Positions 1-12,705 of a DNA stretch of 64,000 nucleotides are shown here, in pieces. The DNA is from Neurospora intermedia. Its lineage: Eukaryota; Ascomycota; Sordariomycetes; Sordariales; Sordariaceae. The position numbers and the translations under genes are program-made. The stretch is from assembly GCA_037102815.1 (NCBI GenBank), contig BTPP01000001.1:2195001-2259000 (forward strand). The letters are read 5' to 3'. The notes under the pieces are model-generated. The model searched no databases. It was given only the letters and a program-made list of their open reading frames with translations, and was not told where the DNA came from. How positions within the stretch are numbered: position 1 is the stretch's first letter; each line of letters starts with the position of its first letter.

Positions 1-1921
1 TTGCAGTCCCTGCTTCATTACCACATTGGCCTCTGGTAGCATACTGCGTACACTACATCCAACTTTTCATTCTTCTAGAAGGCTTGGAAAGCTTCCATGA
101 CACGGGCACACGGCTCGGATATGTAGGGCCCACAACATGTTGTTGCGTATGTATTACGCTGTAGGGACCTGCATCATAGCCGAGTTGGTAGCGAATCTTT
201 GTAGATGATCTTTGATAGTACCTGAAATCCGATCAAGGTAAGGCGAGGCGAGTTGAGGCAAGGCGAACATCCCGCGAGTACTTTATCAGCGGGTTGGGTA
301 AATTGCTATGCTATCTTGCATTCTTGCATGCGTCTTCTGCGCATCTTCTTTGCATCCCGCATATTAATGAGCTGTAGGGCTGCGCAGAAATGGTGTGGGT
401 ATCTGGAAGCGAATTAATTAATTTTGGTAACTTGGATGAGGTTGGACACACCCAACGTCTCTCCGATGATGCCTGTAGATCAGTTTTCTTCACTTAATTC
501 TTGGCTTCACCGTCCGTTGCCCATCCCCGCTCTTACGTCGAGCCGCCACCCGTATTTGTGTTTGTCAAAAGTTGCTTGCAGCATGCATGAAGCTGCCTGG
601 GTTGGTGGAACCCAAGACGAGCAGGGTAACACATGCCCTGCGTGCCTAGACAACAGACATCCCGGTGTGACTAAATCGATAATGGCAGACCGTATGGGCA
701 TCTTGCTTGCGACGAGGTCGTGATGTGACGGTCGAGAGGATCAACAAGACAGAAGTGAACAACCGCCCGGAGTGATCTCTTATGACACATGGCCCCTTTG
801 TCAGGAGCGACTGCAGGCACGCCGTTTCATGATCATTGATTTTTGGTGAACGCTCAAAGACGTCTCATTGACCAGAGGCCGGGAGACGTGCTTCAGGCTC
901 ATCCAGCTACCGTGTCCATTCTTAAAACATGGCTGTTCTGGACTTGTCGTTTTCAAGAGACTATCCAGTGTCAAAAGTCCATTGACATTCGTCATGTTCC
1001 TTGGTATGGTGGATGGAACGTTGCGGCAATCGGCGAAGGCTCGAGGATCGATACGAGGTTGAATTTCTCGGCGGGGTTGGCTCATGGTGCGGTTATGATT
1101 CCTGTGGCTTGAGAGAATTGAGACAGCTTGCTGTGATATGTCTATCTCTAGTAATGAGTGAGGCTATTCTGAGATCTACCACAGTGCCGACATTCACGCC
1201 ACGCAAAGAATGCCCATTTGAGAATAGATATCGTGGTTGTGTATGGACGGCCTCATAGGGCTACAACGCGTAAATTGAAGCATGGCGTCGGTGGTGATGG
1301 GAGGGCAGATGTCATTCGTGAACCTTTATTTTCTTGTTTTGTATATCTTCATTCAGCTGCTTATGAGAATGATGAAATGAGGAGTCGAGTTGTCGTGGAG
1401 GGGAAGAAAAGACGAAATGAGAGCTGGAGCTTCGCTTGAAGTCACACAAAAGGTGGGGGAGCGGGGATAACCCCCATTTAGCCCCGCAATTTGCTGGAGA
1501 GATGGGACCCCACCTGGACTTGGGCTGTTGGAGTCACTGTGGGGTCTCGTTGGGGGTGTTGAGGGCCCGGGGCCTCTTCAAGGGGTCCTGGTTCACACCC
1601 CCTGCAGATTAGCGCAGCTTCATCGTCATGGAACGTGTTCAGAAAATAGCAGGAACACCATCCATCACAAGGGAACTTCCGACCCTCCCCCATCATCGAG
1701 ACCATCTCGCTGTACTCACTGGAACTGGACGCTGATTCGACAGGACCGAATCAATCTGCCGCCAGTTCCTCACTTTTTCACCAAACACAGTCGAAAAGTA
1801 CTACCGATGCTCATCAGGAGAAGCTAGAAACAGCTACACCGAACAGCTATCCCAAAGCTCAAGGTACCGTACCCCCCCTCCTACCTTGGGACCACCTCCA
1901 TCTTGGGAACAACATCAAGCC
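1..1921. other. Non-coding leader region before GLS1
   Basis: I see no gene here. Open frames are short (under 100 codons), overlap one another on both strands and resemble nothing I know. The last 100-200 bases are probably the GLS1 promoter and leader. A short ATG frame of six codons ending in TAG lies at 1807-1827 and would be an upstream ORF if transcribed. GACCCCAC at 1506-1513 and GTGGGGTC at 1539-1546 form an 8-bp inverted repeat with unknown role. Confidence 0.6.
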
Positions 1922-4478
1922 ATGGCGCCACCACCACCCCGGCAACCGCGCCAATTGAGCTTGGTGCTCACCCTCTTCCTCCTCTGTTTCAATGCTCTCT
2001 TCGGCCAAGCCGCCGCCCAAGAGGACGAGGCCATCCTCACCAGCGAGATTGCTCGACTCAACAACCAGAGCTTGCTATGGGGTCCCTATCGTCCCAACCT
2101 CTACTTTGGCGTCCGCCCCCGCATTCCCAAGGCCTTGATGACGGGTCTCATGTGGGGCAAGGTTGAGACATACACCGACTATCAGACCTCTCTCCGGTAC
2201 ACATGCGAGCAGAATGAGGGCATGAAGGGTTATGGCTGGGACGAATACGACACTAGAAGGGGCGGTGTTCAGTCCATCCACGACACCGAGAACGGCATCG
2301 ACATCACCACCTCCTTCGTCAAGGTTCCCGGCGGCGCGACCGGCGGTAGCTGGGCTGCCAGAGTCAAGGGTCGGCTCCAAGAGGGTGTACCCTCGGACCG
2401 CAAGACTGCTGTCATCCTCTACGTAACACAGGAGGGACTTGGCACCCTTGAGGCGGCCAAGGGAGATGATGAGAATGGCTATGAGGGCCATGTCACCCTC
2501 AACGGCAACTCTGCCGCCCTCGGAGACTACAAGCTGGTCCTCACCAAGGGCAAGGGCAAGCACCCCAAGAGCGACCACAAGGTCACCGAAGTGCGTGGTG
2601 ATGCCCACACCGTGGTTCAGTCCTTGACCTACCAGGAAGAGTTCCTTTGGCAGGCCAAGGGCATCGTCTTCAAGCAGCTCAAGGAAAGTGTCGACGCTTT
2701 CGTCGAAAAGTACTTTGACAAGGAAGACCCCCCACCGGCCTGGCAGGTATTCCAGCTCGAGAATCGCCCTGGAGCTGGAAATGTTCACATCATTCAGAGG
2801 GTGTTTGAGGGTGACTTTGAGTTCGATATCTTGTTCTCCAGTGCCTCGGCTGGCAAGGAGCTCTCAAGTGCAGATCTGACCAGGGAGATCCAGGAGGCTA
2901 CCGAATCGTTTGGTGAACGCTTCTCGAGCGTGTTTGCCATCAAGGCTCCTTTTACCGCTGAAAAGTACGAGAAGTTTGGCAGGAGCATGTTCTCCAATCT
3001 CATTGGCGGTATTGGTTATTTCTTTGGAGAGTCAGTGGTTGACCGTTCGTACGCTCCTGAGTATGAGGAGGATCACGAGGGATTCTGGGAAGAGGCTGCT
3101 GCGGCCAGAGCTCGCAACAAGCCCACGCTTGAGGGCCCTTATGAGCTCTTCACCAGCGTCCCGTCCCGACCCTTCTTCCCCAGAGGCTTCTTGTGGGATG
3201 AGGGCTTCCACCTGATTCCTATTGCAGACTGGGACATTGATCTTGCTATGGAGATTGTGAAGAGCTGGTATAACCTCATGGACGAGGATGGCTGGATCGC
3301 TCGTGAGCAGATCCTGGGCGCAGAAGCCAGGAGCAAGGTTCCCGAGGAGTTCCAGACCCAGTACCCCCACTATGCCAACCCTCCTACGCTGTTCTTCATT
3401 GTCGATACCTTTGTCAACAGGCTGCGCAACGCTAATGGCACCATGCCTGCTGTCAAAGAACACCTCTCCCAAGGCTTCTCTCTTTCCAGTGCGTCTATCG
3501 ACAACGTTGAGGTAGGACTCGAGTATCTCCGCCGCCTCTACCCGCTTCTGCGCCGCCAGTTCTACTGGTTTAAGAAGACACAGTACGGTGACATCAAGTC
3601 CTACGATCGCGACGCCTATTCCTCCCGTGAGGCTTATAGGTGGCGCGGCCGCACCCTCACGCACTGTTTGACCAGTGGCTTGGACGACTACCCTCGCCCC
3701 CAGCCACCTCACCCTGGTGAGCTCCATGTTGACCTCATGTCGTGGGTTGGCCTTATGGCTAAGTCGCTGGCCAACGTCGCCGAAGTCATTGCGCCCGAGG
3801 AGGTTGAGGATTACACAAAGGTTCTCGACGGAATCGAGCACAATCTTGATGACCTGCACTGGTCTGAGAAGGACGGCTGCTACTGCGATGCCACCATTGA
3901 TGAGTTTGAGGAGCACCAACTCGTGTGCCACAAGGGATACATCTCCCTCTCCCCATTCCTGACTGGCCTGTTGAAGCCCGATAGCCCCAAACTCGGCAAG
4001 ATTCTGGCCCTTATTGGCGATGAGGAGGAGCTGTGGAGCCCTTATGGCATCCGCAGCCTGAGCAAGAAGGATGAGAATTACGGCACTGCCGAGAACTACT
4101 GGAGAAGTCCCATCTGGATCAACATCAACTACCTTATCATTACCCAGCTTCACGTAAGTTAACTGTTCCTGAATCATTGGGCTCAAGCGGCATGCTAACT
4201 CCCACTAGAACCTTGCAACCCAAGAAGGGCCCTACCAAGAGACGGCCCGCGACATGTATCAGAGACTGCGCAAGAACGTTGTCGAAACCATCTACAACAG
4301 CTGGGAGGAAACTGGCTTTGCGTGGGAACAGTACAACCCGGAAACGGGCAAGGGTCAGCGTACACAGCACTTCACCGGCTGGACCAGTTTGGTGGTCAAG
4401 ATCCTAGCCATGGATGACCTGCCCGAAGCTGCCCCAGTGGCCCCGGTTGAATCACAGTACGTCAAGGACGAGCTATGA
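1922..4478 (+). CDS. gls1: Mannosyl-oligosaccharide glucosidase (processing alpha-glucosidase I, GH63)
   Basis: Removes the outermost alpha-1,2-linked glucose from the glycan newly transferred to proteins in the ER, the first step of N-glycan processing before glucosidase II and the calnexin cycle. Two exons (1922-4153, 4209-4478) with a 55-nt intron (GTAAGT donor, GCTAAC branch) give 833 aa, the usual size. The start is the ATG at 1922: the frame stays open upstream only from a TTG. Residues 12-32 are a hydrophobic signal or anchor segment ending in an Ala-rich cleavage-like site. GH63 landmarks are RGFLWDEGFH (421-430), REQILGAEAR (461-470) and ENYWRSPIW (724-732). The last four residues are KDEL, an ER-retrieval signal, so the C terminus must be lumenal. 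Family assignment is secure; whether the N terminus is cleaved or kept as an anchor is inference. Confidence 0.95.
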
Positions 4479-5251
4479 TGAGATTGAGCTGTCGTCTAAT
4501 CAAGCTACATCGCTAGAAACGACATACCGGAGTTGTAAATAGAGGCGATGACAAGGTCTGACATGACTTTAAGAAAAATCATTGTAAAGATGTACATGTC
4601 CGCTTAACCATGTGCTACTGTCGGTTGTTCTTTGTTTGGATTTAACCACCTAGCTACCTATTGTTCTGTTAAGGCTTGTGCGTATGTAGTCAGGGGGTGG
4701 CGCAGTTTGGTCTTTGCTATATACAACCCTAACCCGGGACCCTTACTCTGCTGTAAAAGTGTGCTATATTTGGCCCAATGTAGCTCGTTGCTCCGGAGCC
4801 CCGCGAGGCACCCCTGACTCTGAAGTTACAGTTACGTGATAAGCCCAGGGTCCGGGCATCAACAATGGGACCAGCATCCGACCTTTCGTCGTATCCAATC
4901 TGGACGGCTGCTTTCCATTCCGCCTTTCTGTTGACAACCACGGAGCTGGCATGCTGTTCAATGCTGTCCAATCGACCGATCACAAATCCTCGTATCGGTA
5001 GTATTGCATCTCACGACGGCGGGCGGGCCTACAACGAGGGCAACGATTTTTCCGATATCTTTTTGCCCAGCAGCAGCATGAATCTACGATACGTCCCGCC
5101 TTGAACTACCTCTACTACCTACACCACCATCCGATCACGACACTACCGCCTTGAACATCAGCAACAGCAATACCACCAACGTCAGACCATAGTTAGCTAG
5201 CTACTACAATACAACAACGATATCCACGGACCGAGACACAAATACAACACC
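4479..5251. other. Spacer between GLS1 and RCY1
   Basis: No gene is visible. It should hold the GLS1 3' end and the RCY1 promoter and leader. The final 150 bases before the RCY1 start are rich in CA/ACC repeats and lack T-runs, as is common in fungal leaders. A TACCTCTA word (the reverse complement of TAGAGGTA) lies at 5107-5114. Confidence 0.55.
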
Positions 5252-8200
5252 ATGTCCAACTTCAAAAGGGCCTCCATGGCGGGTGCCGGGCCAAAGTCCG
5301 CATCTTCGTCAGCGATGATGGCAGGAGGCGGCCACAGCAAGAGCGGCAGCATCTTGGACGCCCTCCGTGCCACCACAATGATTGATACCAAGCCGGTATT
5401 ACCAGCCGGTATGCCACCTAATCCTTTGCTACCCCCACAGCACTCTTTTTTTCCAACACCAGCTAACAAATACGTCGATATTCCCAGAAATCCTCGTCAC
5501 AATCCTCGACTACCTCCCCGTCTCCGACCTCCTCCGCTTCGCCCGCACCTCTCGCCGCATGCGCGAGATGGTCTACGACGACACCCGCTGGGTTGCCCGC
5601 CTACGCTCTATGGGGGTGTGGGACGAAGCGGAAGCGCGGCGGCGGTTCGAGGAAGTGATGAAGCGACGGCGCGAAGCCGCCGAAAGGGCGGAGCGGGAAC
5701 GACTTGCTGCCGCTGCTGCAGCAACGGGCACAACAGGAGGATCAATGCCAATAGGGAGAGGACAGCCGTTTCCTGGACAATCACTGGAACTGTTTCCTGG
5801 ATTGCAACAACAGTACCCAACGCCGCCGCCGGTGATAACGACGACCCTGTTCGATGCGGGTGAGGAGGAGTTGAGGAGGAAGAGGATCGCGGAAGAACAG
5901 AAGAAAAGGGAGGAGGCGATTCAGGCGGCGGCGCAGAGAAGGGCGATGGAGGAGATGGAGGGGTTGCAGGATGGGTTTGAGACGATGAAAGTGGGCGGAG
6001 GACAAGGGGGACTGATACCGACAGCGCCGCAAAAAGACCCCTTTTCGGACCCCGAAGCGTTGTTGAACGTGATCAAAAACGCCCGTTCCATCCGCGGCCA
6101 CGCCCGACAAGAGTATGGCAAGATTTACGGCGCGCTAGCACCGTTTTACTTCGACCTCGCCAAAGCGAAATCGCACACCGACCCGGTCGTCTTTCGCGTG
6201 TTTCGGGATCCGGAACGGCAAGCACAGATGTTGGCCAACCTGCGGACGTTTGCCAAGTCCGACTGGGCTGCTGGCTGGCGGCAGCGCGAGGAGAAGCTGG
6301 CGACCATGGCGGGCATCTTCGAGAGCGCGGTGCTACATGAGTTTGAGACAGGTTACGAGTTCTGGGACGTCGATGGGAGGATGCACAAGTATGCGCACGT
6401 ATTGGATCTTCTGAACGGCGGGACGGCGGCGGTGGAGCTGTTTATCCATAAACATCCGATTTTCACGGATAAGGAGGTATTGGCGAACCCAATGGATTGC
6501 GTGAATCAGGCGCTGGCGGACGATGTTACGCTGGAGCCGTCGAGGCGGTTCTTTGAGGTGTTGACAGCCAAGGTCAATGAGCAGGCGGATATTATCCAGC
6601 GAGTGTTTCCGAAGCCGGCCGAGGTGTTTTGGTTATTGATGGGGAAAATCAGGGATGATATTTTGACGGATTACGTGACGCCGTTGTTTGACGAGACGCA
6701 CGAGAGGAGTCTGGCGGCGTATGTGAAGGCCGTTTCTGGTCTGTTTGAGCAGACGTTGCAGTTCTTTGGGACGGTAAATGCGCCGAAGAACGAGAAGAAC
6801 CCAAAGGAGCAGGAGGAGCTGGCAAAGGAATATGCGCTCAAGGTATTTGAGCAGCATTTAGATCTTTATCTGGCGGATGAGCTGGATTACTTTACCCAGC
6901 AGGCGGAGGCGGAGGTGGGAGAGTGGGAGAAGAAGTTGTCGGAGCAGGATGCTACTGCGGAATCGTTCTACATGGGCAGCTTCACCAACAGGCAGGCGGA
7001 TAAGAAGGACTTCTTGACGTCGTTCAAAAAAGTGGTCATGATGCCCGTGTCTGCTCTGCCAAGTTTGCCGTTAGGGTCGCCGTTTGCTTCAAAGCCTGCC
7101 ACAACGCCAACGACAGCCACGACAGCAGCGGCGAACGGCGGCGAGCTACAAGCGCCGGAAAACCCTGAGCAGTCTCATCCAGTCTCTCCTAGTTTGGCGG
7201 CGCCAGTAACTGTTGATCGTACAGGAAGTCCCTTGCCGGACAAGGCCCCCACGGATGAACTAGCAGCAAAGGCTGCGCTAATGACGTCCAGACTAGAGGG
7301 AATCAAGTCCCTTTTCAGCATCGAAATTGCCCTCAGTCTCGTCCACATGGCCAAATCAAGTCTCGGCCGCGCCGCTGTCTTCATTCAACTCGGCGGACAA
7401 GCCGGCGGCGAAGCTCGCGAGCAATGCGAGGCCATCTTCGTCGCTTTGCTCCGCATTCTCGGCAGCCGTCACATTAAGCCCGGTTTCGACAAGGCAGTCG
7501 CCCATCTTTCGCAATACAATCCGCGCGAGGTCTCCCATCACGACAAGGGCGGGGTGGCACCCCTGGTGACTTTCATCGAGCTCGTCAACGTCGGAGACCT
7601 GATCTCGCAGATGATCGACGTCTTCTACGAGCAACAGCTCACCACACCTAAGATCGCGGACCGCAACGATTTCCTGGACCCAGCCGGTCTGGCCAAGAAG
7701 AAATTCGAGCAGATGCTCGACGAAAGCGTCGCCGCCGGTCTCAACAAGGGCATCGACGTGCTCATGGACGAAGTCGAATACGTCTGCGCCACCACCCAGC
7801 AACCAACCGATTACAACCCCGCCATGACCACCGACCCATTCAACGACGCCGCCAGCATCAGCGGCATGAGCGTCACCACCGAAGGCACCACCAGCACCAC
7901 CACCAACAGCAGTAGCAACAACAACAACCGAAAATCCCGATACAAATCCGGCACACCCTCCATCTGGTCCCTCCCCTCTCTCCCGGGTACTCCACCCACC
8001 CCCGGCGGCTCCAGTGGCACCACCAACTCTCTCGGGCCGCAAGACATTGGCCCCACAGCCACCGCCCTTCGCATCCGCGACCTCGTCTCCTCACACACGT
8101 CCATGCTGACGGGATCCACCGATAAATCGATGCTAGACGTGTTCAACGGCGAAGTCGGCTTGCGTCTCTTTACCGCCGTATGCAAGCACCTCAAGCGCCA

Positions 8201-8510
8201 GCGCATCTCGACCGAGGGCGCCATCAAGCTCATTGCCGACGTGAATCTCTACTACGAGTACATCCGCACCTTGAAAAACCAAGACCTGCTAGCGTACTTC
8301 AAGGCGCTGCGGGAGTTGAGCCAGATTTACCTGATTGATGCTAAACATCATGCTAAAGAAATGGCGACCATCATTGCGGATAATGAGCGGTTTAGCGGCG
8401 TGTTTAGAGCCGAGGAGGTGTACGAGTATGCGGAACGAAGGGCGGATTGGTATAATGTGAGGAAGGAGGTGGAGAGGGCTATGTATGGGTTGGAGTGTTT
8501 GGTAATGTGA
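5252..8510 (+). CDS. rcy1: Recyclin-1-like F-box protein with exocyst Sec10-like body and CaaX end
   Basis: Two exons, 5252-5408 and 5488-8510, with a 79-nt intron (GTATGC donor, GCTAAC branch) give 1,059 aa. The first exon encodes a Ser/Ala-rich head. The F-box begins right at the exon junction (about residues 53-91, EILVTILDYLPVSDLLRFAR). A charged coiled-coil stretch follows (about 95-200), then a long helical region of the Sec10/recyclin type. The protein ends in CLVM, a CaaX prenylation box. Yeast Rcy1 has the same F-box, coiled-coil and CaaX design and acts with Skp1 in recycling of the SNARE Snc1 from early endosomes to the plasma membrane. A frame-only call would start at 5382 inside the intron and lose the real N terminus. 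A low-complexity Ser/Asn/Thr insert sits at about 840-900. The function is by homology; the architecture is seen directly. Confidence 0.88.
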
Positions 8511-8933
8511 AGTTGTGAGGTCGTAGGGAGGGACCATCGAAGGGTGTTCCCTTGGTAATAGGAGAGAGAGTGTGGAAGATTCAACGAACAGCGAGCATCT
8601 TGATTTTTTGGATTATAGAGCATGATGAAAATTCTAGTAGATAAAATAGGATATGAGGGTTATATACATCGATGACAAAGCACCACATACACATTTTCCG
8701 CTTTACGAGCCACATGCCAGGAGACTCTCCTGTGGATGTGATTCAAAACCAATTTGATGTCTATGGACTGATGATATGTGTGGTGCGCCCAAACGCCTTT
8801 CTCTCGCTCTAGATGGTCGATGCCGTGCATGCATACTGTAACCTTTCCAACCCAGTGTATCCGTTTCATGAGTATATAATGCCTTGTCCAGAAATGCTTG
8901 CCATCATACTTGTAAATCTCGCCCATAGCTTCC
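8511..8933. other. Convergent 3' spacer RCY1/Cdk7
   Basis: The two flanking genes end towards each other here, so this stretch should hold both 3' untranslated regions. No ORF or RNA gene is evident. Confidence 0.6.
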
Positions 8934-10232
8934 TCACCTTGCGGCACCAAAGTCCAACTTCCTAGCGACCTTGGAGCCGCGCACATCATCATCCTCCACC
9001 ATACCATTCCGTCTCTTCAAATCCGCCGCCAACTTCTCCTCCGCCCCTGCCGTCTTCTTCGGCAGGTCATGCTTGGGCGTCGGCTTAGGATCTGCCTTCC
9101 ACCACCTATGCTCCAGCATCTCCCTCGCCGTGATACGCCTCCTTGGATCCAAAACCAGTGTCTTGGTCAACAGATCCACGCCATCGGACCCGACCGCGCC
9201 AAACCGACCCATGTACTTGTCTTTACCCGCCACGGGCACCACGTCGCTGGGAACCGTATACTCCTTCAGCTGCGTGACACCAGGCCAGTTCTCCTCCGTC
9301 GGCGTGCCAATTTCCCTGCAGATCAAGGCGATCTGTTCAACCTCCGAGTTGCCAGGCAGGTACGGGGCACGAATGATGAGCTCGGCAAACACCAGACCCA
9401 CCGACCAAATGTCCACGGCACCCGAATAGTGACGGGCGCCGAACAGCAGCTCGGGAGGACGGTACCATCTGGTGATCACGTTCGCCGTCATTCGCACGCC
9501 GGGGTCGGCAAAGCTCCGTGCTAGACCAAAATCCGCTAGTTTGACTTCGCCATCGGCGGCGATCAGCAAGTTGTTGGGCTTGATATCACGGTGCAGCACG
9601 TAATTGTCGTGACACCACCAGATGGCGCGAGTCAGCATGCCCATCCAGGCTTTGATGTCGGCGGCGCCGTAGCGGACGTGGTCGACGTCGCGGATGAGCA
9701 TCTCTAGGTCGCCGAGGGGAAGATATTCAAGGACGAGGTTGAGGTTCTGGTCTTTGGAGGAGAAGACGGAATGTAAGATGATGATGTTGGCGTGGCCCCG
9801 AAGCTTTTGCAGGTACTTCATTTCGCGGATGGCGTCGGGCGCGATGCCATCTTGGTATTCTTTTTGGACTTTGATCTTTTTGATGGCGACTTGTGTTGAG
9901 GCGTCGACACGGGAGTGGCCGAGGTAGACGTTGGCGTAGGTACCTTCACCGAGTTTCTTACCTGTTGCCGCACGATAATAGGTGTCAGTTCGATAAACTC
10001 ACATTGAAAGGGTTGGTTATGACCGAGTACACGCACCCTTGATGTATTTGTTCTTCTCGTCTTCGTTCATCTGTTCCATCAGATCCATAGTCGGGCGGGC
10101 TAAGGCGGCGATCTGCTGGCCCCGGGCCGAGCGCGGAAGTCCTCCGCTTGGGGTGCCGCCGCTGGATGGCGGAAGGGATTTCGGTGGCTGGAGCGCATCG
10201 GTCGGACGCGCAACAAGAGGGGAGTTCGCCAT
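8934..10232 (-). CDS. Cdk7/Kin28-type cyclin-dependent kinase (TFIIH kinase subunit)
   Basis: Serine/threonine kinase of the TFIIH complex; relatives phosphorylate the RNA polymerase II C-terminal domain and, in some lineages, activate other CDKs. Two exons on the minus strand, 10037-10232 and 8934-9961, with a 75-nt intron (donor GTGCGT) give 407 aa. The kinase core shows the glycine loop GEGTYANVYLG (70-80), the ATP-binding Lys in VAIKK (Lys93), a PSTAIRE-like helix DAIREM, HRD (Asp191), DFG (Asp209) and a T-loop Thr224 in MTANVITRWYRPPELL. The sequence WYRPPELLFGAR with its surroundings is typical of Cdk7 and not of Cdk1. The N-terminal 60 residues are Pro/Ser-rich and the C-terminal tail is Lys-rich, as in fungal Kin28. 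The start at 10232 is the first ATG; the frame upstream opens only with TTG. Cyclin H and Mat1 partners are not in this window. Confidence 0.92.
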
Positions 10233-11672
10233 CTTGCTGGTTGGTTCTCGCGGGTGCTTCAACCCTCGGGCGGACGGTGTTAAGGTGATGCCAAAACAGT
10301 CGATTACTCAGTCCAGAGGTCGCGGGGGGAAAACGGGCTCGATGGGAGAGAAGATCGGGCGTCAACGGCAGATCAACGACCGATGGCTTAACAGTTGTGG
10401 TTTTGTTGTTGTTGTTGATGGTGTTGGGCAGCTTCGTAGAGGCAGCGTTGCATAGACGGAGTTAAGATAAGGAGGATAAGGGAAGAGAGAGTGGGATTAA
10501 GCTTTGGCAGATGGATGCGCTGTGAATCTGTGATGGATTTCGGTGGAAGGGCCCTGTCAACCAGTGGAGGATCCCCGTGTGTCTTGTGGGTCCACTGCTG
10601 CCCGCTGGTGTTTTGAGACAGCGATTTCCATTTTGTTTCTCATCCTGACATGATATACCAAAGCCATATTTATTTGATGGAAGAATGTATCAAAATCCGT
10701 AGTATTTCTTCACATATCAACTTGGATATCTTATCATGAATGATATGCATATCACCATCAAGGGAACCTCTGCTGCGGTGCCGTGCGATGCCCTGCCCAG
10801 CCCAGCCCGCCGATGACACCGTCACACCGTCAAACTCGTTTAGGTAAGCACTAACAGGCAAAGACCCCTGTAGCCGTAAGGATAGACCAACAAGAGACAC
10901 GCTAAACCCCGAAAGTCTCAGTGCTCCACAGGGATGGGCAGGCGCCTGGACCCTGACGTCACTTCTCACCCAACCAAAGTGGCAGTGTGAAGGCTTCTTC
11001 CTCCTCGTGGACGGGCATCGACATCAGTCCGCGCGCCGGGCACAAGCCGGAGATCATCCGTTGGGCTGCTAGGATTAGAAGAGAAAAAGAACAATGATGA
11101 AAACGAAACCCATGCCATGGCAGAGACAAGGAAGTAATCCGCGAGAGTAAGCATCATAGCATGTCTAGATTACAACAGACTCCAGAATATAACTCCAGGA
11201 TAACCCTTTAAGGTCCCCCTTGTGCGCAGTCCATCTCGTCTCGTCCTACTTACTCCCCTTTTGACTTCTCTTTTCCTTGTGTCAATCCGGAACTTCTTGT
11301 AGTTTGTTGTCAACTTCCACTCGACCTTGGACACGCAATCAACAAAGCGTGGTACACTACATACCTAGCACCCAAACAGTCGATTGTGGCTGCCGAGACG
11401 ACCGAGCTTCCAACATTCTTTGAGCTTCCATTGTCAGCATCTCAACCCTTGGGTATTCTTTACTACGACTACAATTTTCGGCGGTCTCTCACGACCATAT
11501 ACTTCGTAACGAAGGGACGTGCTTCGTCCAAACTCCTACACGCTCGTTCCTTGTTCCTGCATCTCTGCTCGTGCATCTGCTAGCGAAGCTGTGGGCGCAC
11601 AGAACCCGTGTTACATCATATTCTGTACACCAAACCACCTAGACATCAGACAGAATAACAAACCCGATCAAA
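10233..11672. other. Divergent promoter region Cdk7 / Sfk1-like gene
   Basis: Both flanking genes start outward from this 1.4 kb stretch, so it should carry both promoters and leaders. Small open frames occur but none looks like protein. The 11,230-11,672 part is C/T-rich and likely the Sfk1-like leader. Confidence 0.55.
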
Positions 11673-12705
11673 ATGTTGCGAGGGATACTATCATATTGGG
11701 TAAACCTTCACCTTCTCTCCCATCCATCCATCCATCCATCCTTTCCTTCTTCCCAATTCCCCTTCCCCCAAGCTAAGTCAAGCTAACACAATGCCCCTTT
11801 TCCAGATTTTTCCAATAATCTCCGGCGTAGTCTGGCTCGGCACCCTCCTCGGCCTGCTCATCTACTGGTGCACCGACGAACACCGACGCCACTACTCCTC
11901 CATGGACGCGCGGCAAACCATAGCCTACATCTCCGACGTTGGCGCCTCCACCTTGAAGCCCCTCTTCATCGCCGGCTGTTCCGTAACCACCGTCTTCCTG
12001 GACCTCTCCTTCGGCGCCGACCGCTGGCTCCGCCACAAGGGCCGCCTGGTGCCCAACACCACCGTGACGGAAAAGGTCCTATCGGGCATCACCATTGTGT
12101 TTGCCATCATCGGCACCTGCGGCCTGATCCTGCTGAGCATCTTTGACACGGCGCGATACCCGCGGCTGCACGATATTTTCCTGCTGCTGTTCATTGCCGG
12201 GTACGTCATCAGCGCCATCTTTATCTGCTGGGAGTACCAGCGCCTGGGCATGCGGTATCGCGAGCACCGCGTCTTGCGCATCTCGTTCTGGGTCAAGCTT
12301 GCCTTTGTCGTTGTCGAGATCATCCTGGCCGTCGCGTTTGCCAGTTGTAGTTACACTGGGCACTACAACCCGGCCGCGGTGTTGGAGTGGACAATAGCGT
12401 TCATCTTCTCCTTCTACATCTTTTCGTTCTGGATCGACTTGTATCCTGCGGTCAGGACTAAGGGGACCGGTGGGTACAGGGGAAACAAAGGCATGAACGA
12501 GCATATGGAACACGGCAGTAGGGAGGAGCAGGGGATTATGGGGAGTGATAGGACGTTGATGGGAGAGGGATATGCGGCTGCTCATCATGGCCATGACCAA
12601 AGGAACAGCTACTACAGCGGCAACGGGTACAGTGGCAGCAGGCCGGGGACGGCGCCGAATCAGCAGAGCGGGTTGAGGGGGATGGCGCTCCCCAATGATT
12701 TTTAG
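11673..12705 (+). CDS. Sfk1/DRAM/Frag1-family multi-pass membrane protein
   Basis: Two exons: a 27-nt first exon 11673-11699 (MLRGILSYW) and 11806-12705, joined over a 106-nt intron (GTAAAC donor, GCTAAC branch at 11782, CAG acceptor), give 308 aa. The junction restores SYWIFPIISGVVWLGTLLGL, the standard beginning of this family; the in-frame ATG at 11791 lies inside the intron. About six membrane segments are visible: residues 10-30, 60-78, 95-117, 126-146, 162-182 and 196-215. The hydrophilic tail from about 220 is Gly/Ser/Tyr-rich and cytosolic by inference. In yeast, Sfk1 sits in the plasma membrane and supports phosphatidylinositol 4-kinase Stt4 and lipid asymmetry; animal DRAM relatives sit in lysosomes. 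Membership of the Frag1/DRAM/Sfk1 family is clear, the specific Sfk1 role is inference. Confidence 0.85.
11721..11741. repeat. (ATCC)n microsatellite in Sfk1-like intron
   Basis: Five tandem ATCC units lie in the single intron of the Sfk1-like gene, upstream of its branch site. It contributes to the pyrimidine richness of the intron; no other role is apparent. Confidence 0.9.

Noticed and set aside
3032-4186. Minus-strand frame of 384 codons inside GLS1
   Set aside because: It is the antisense of a strongly biased GH63 coding exon and matches no family; shadow frames like this are expected when third positions are C-rich.
5382-5487. Start of the F-box gene at 5382
   Set aside because: The start would be in the intron; the exon from 5252 joins cleanly to the F-box.
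7356-8042. Minus-strand Gly/Val-rich frame inside RCY1
   Set aside because: Antisense of the RCY1 coding exon; low complexity mirrors the Ser/Asn/Thr insert.
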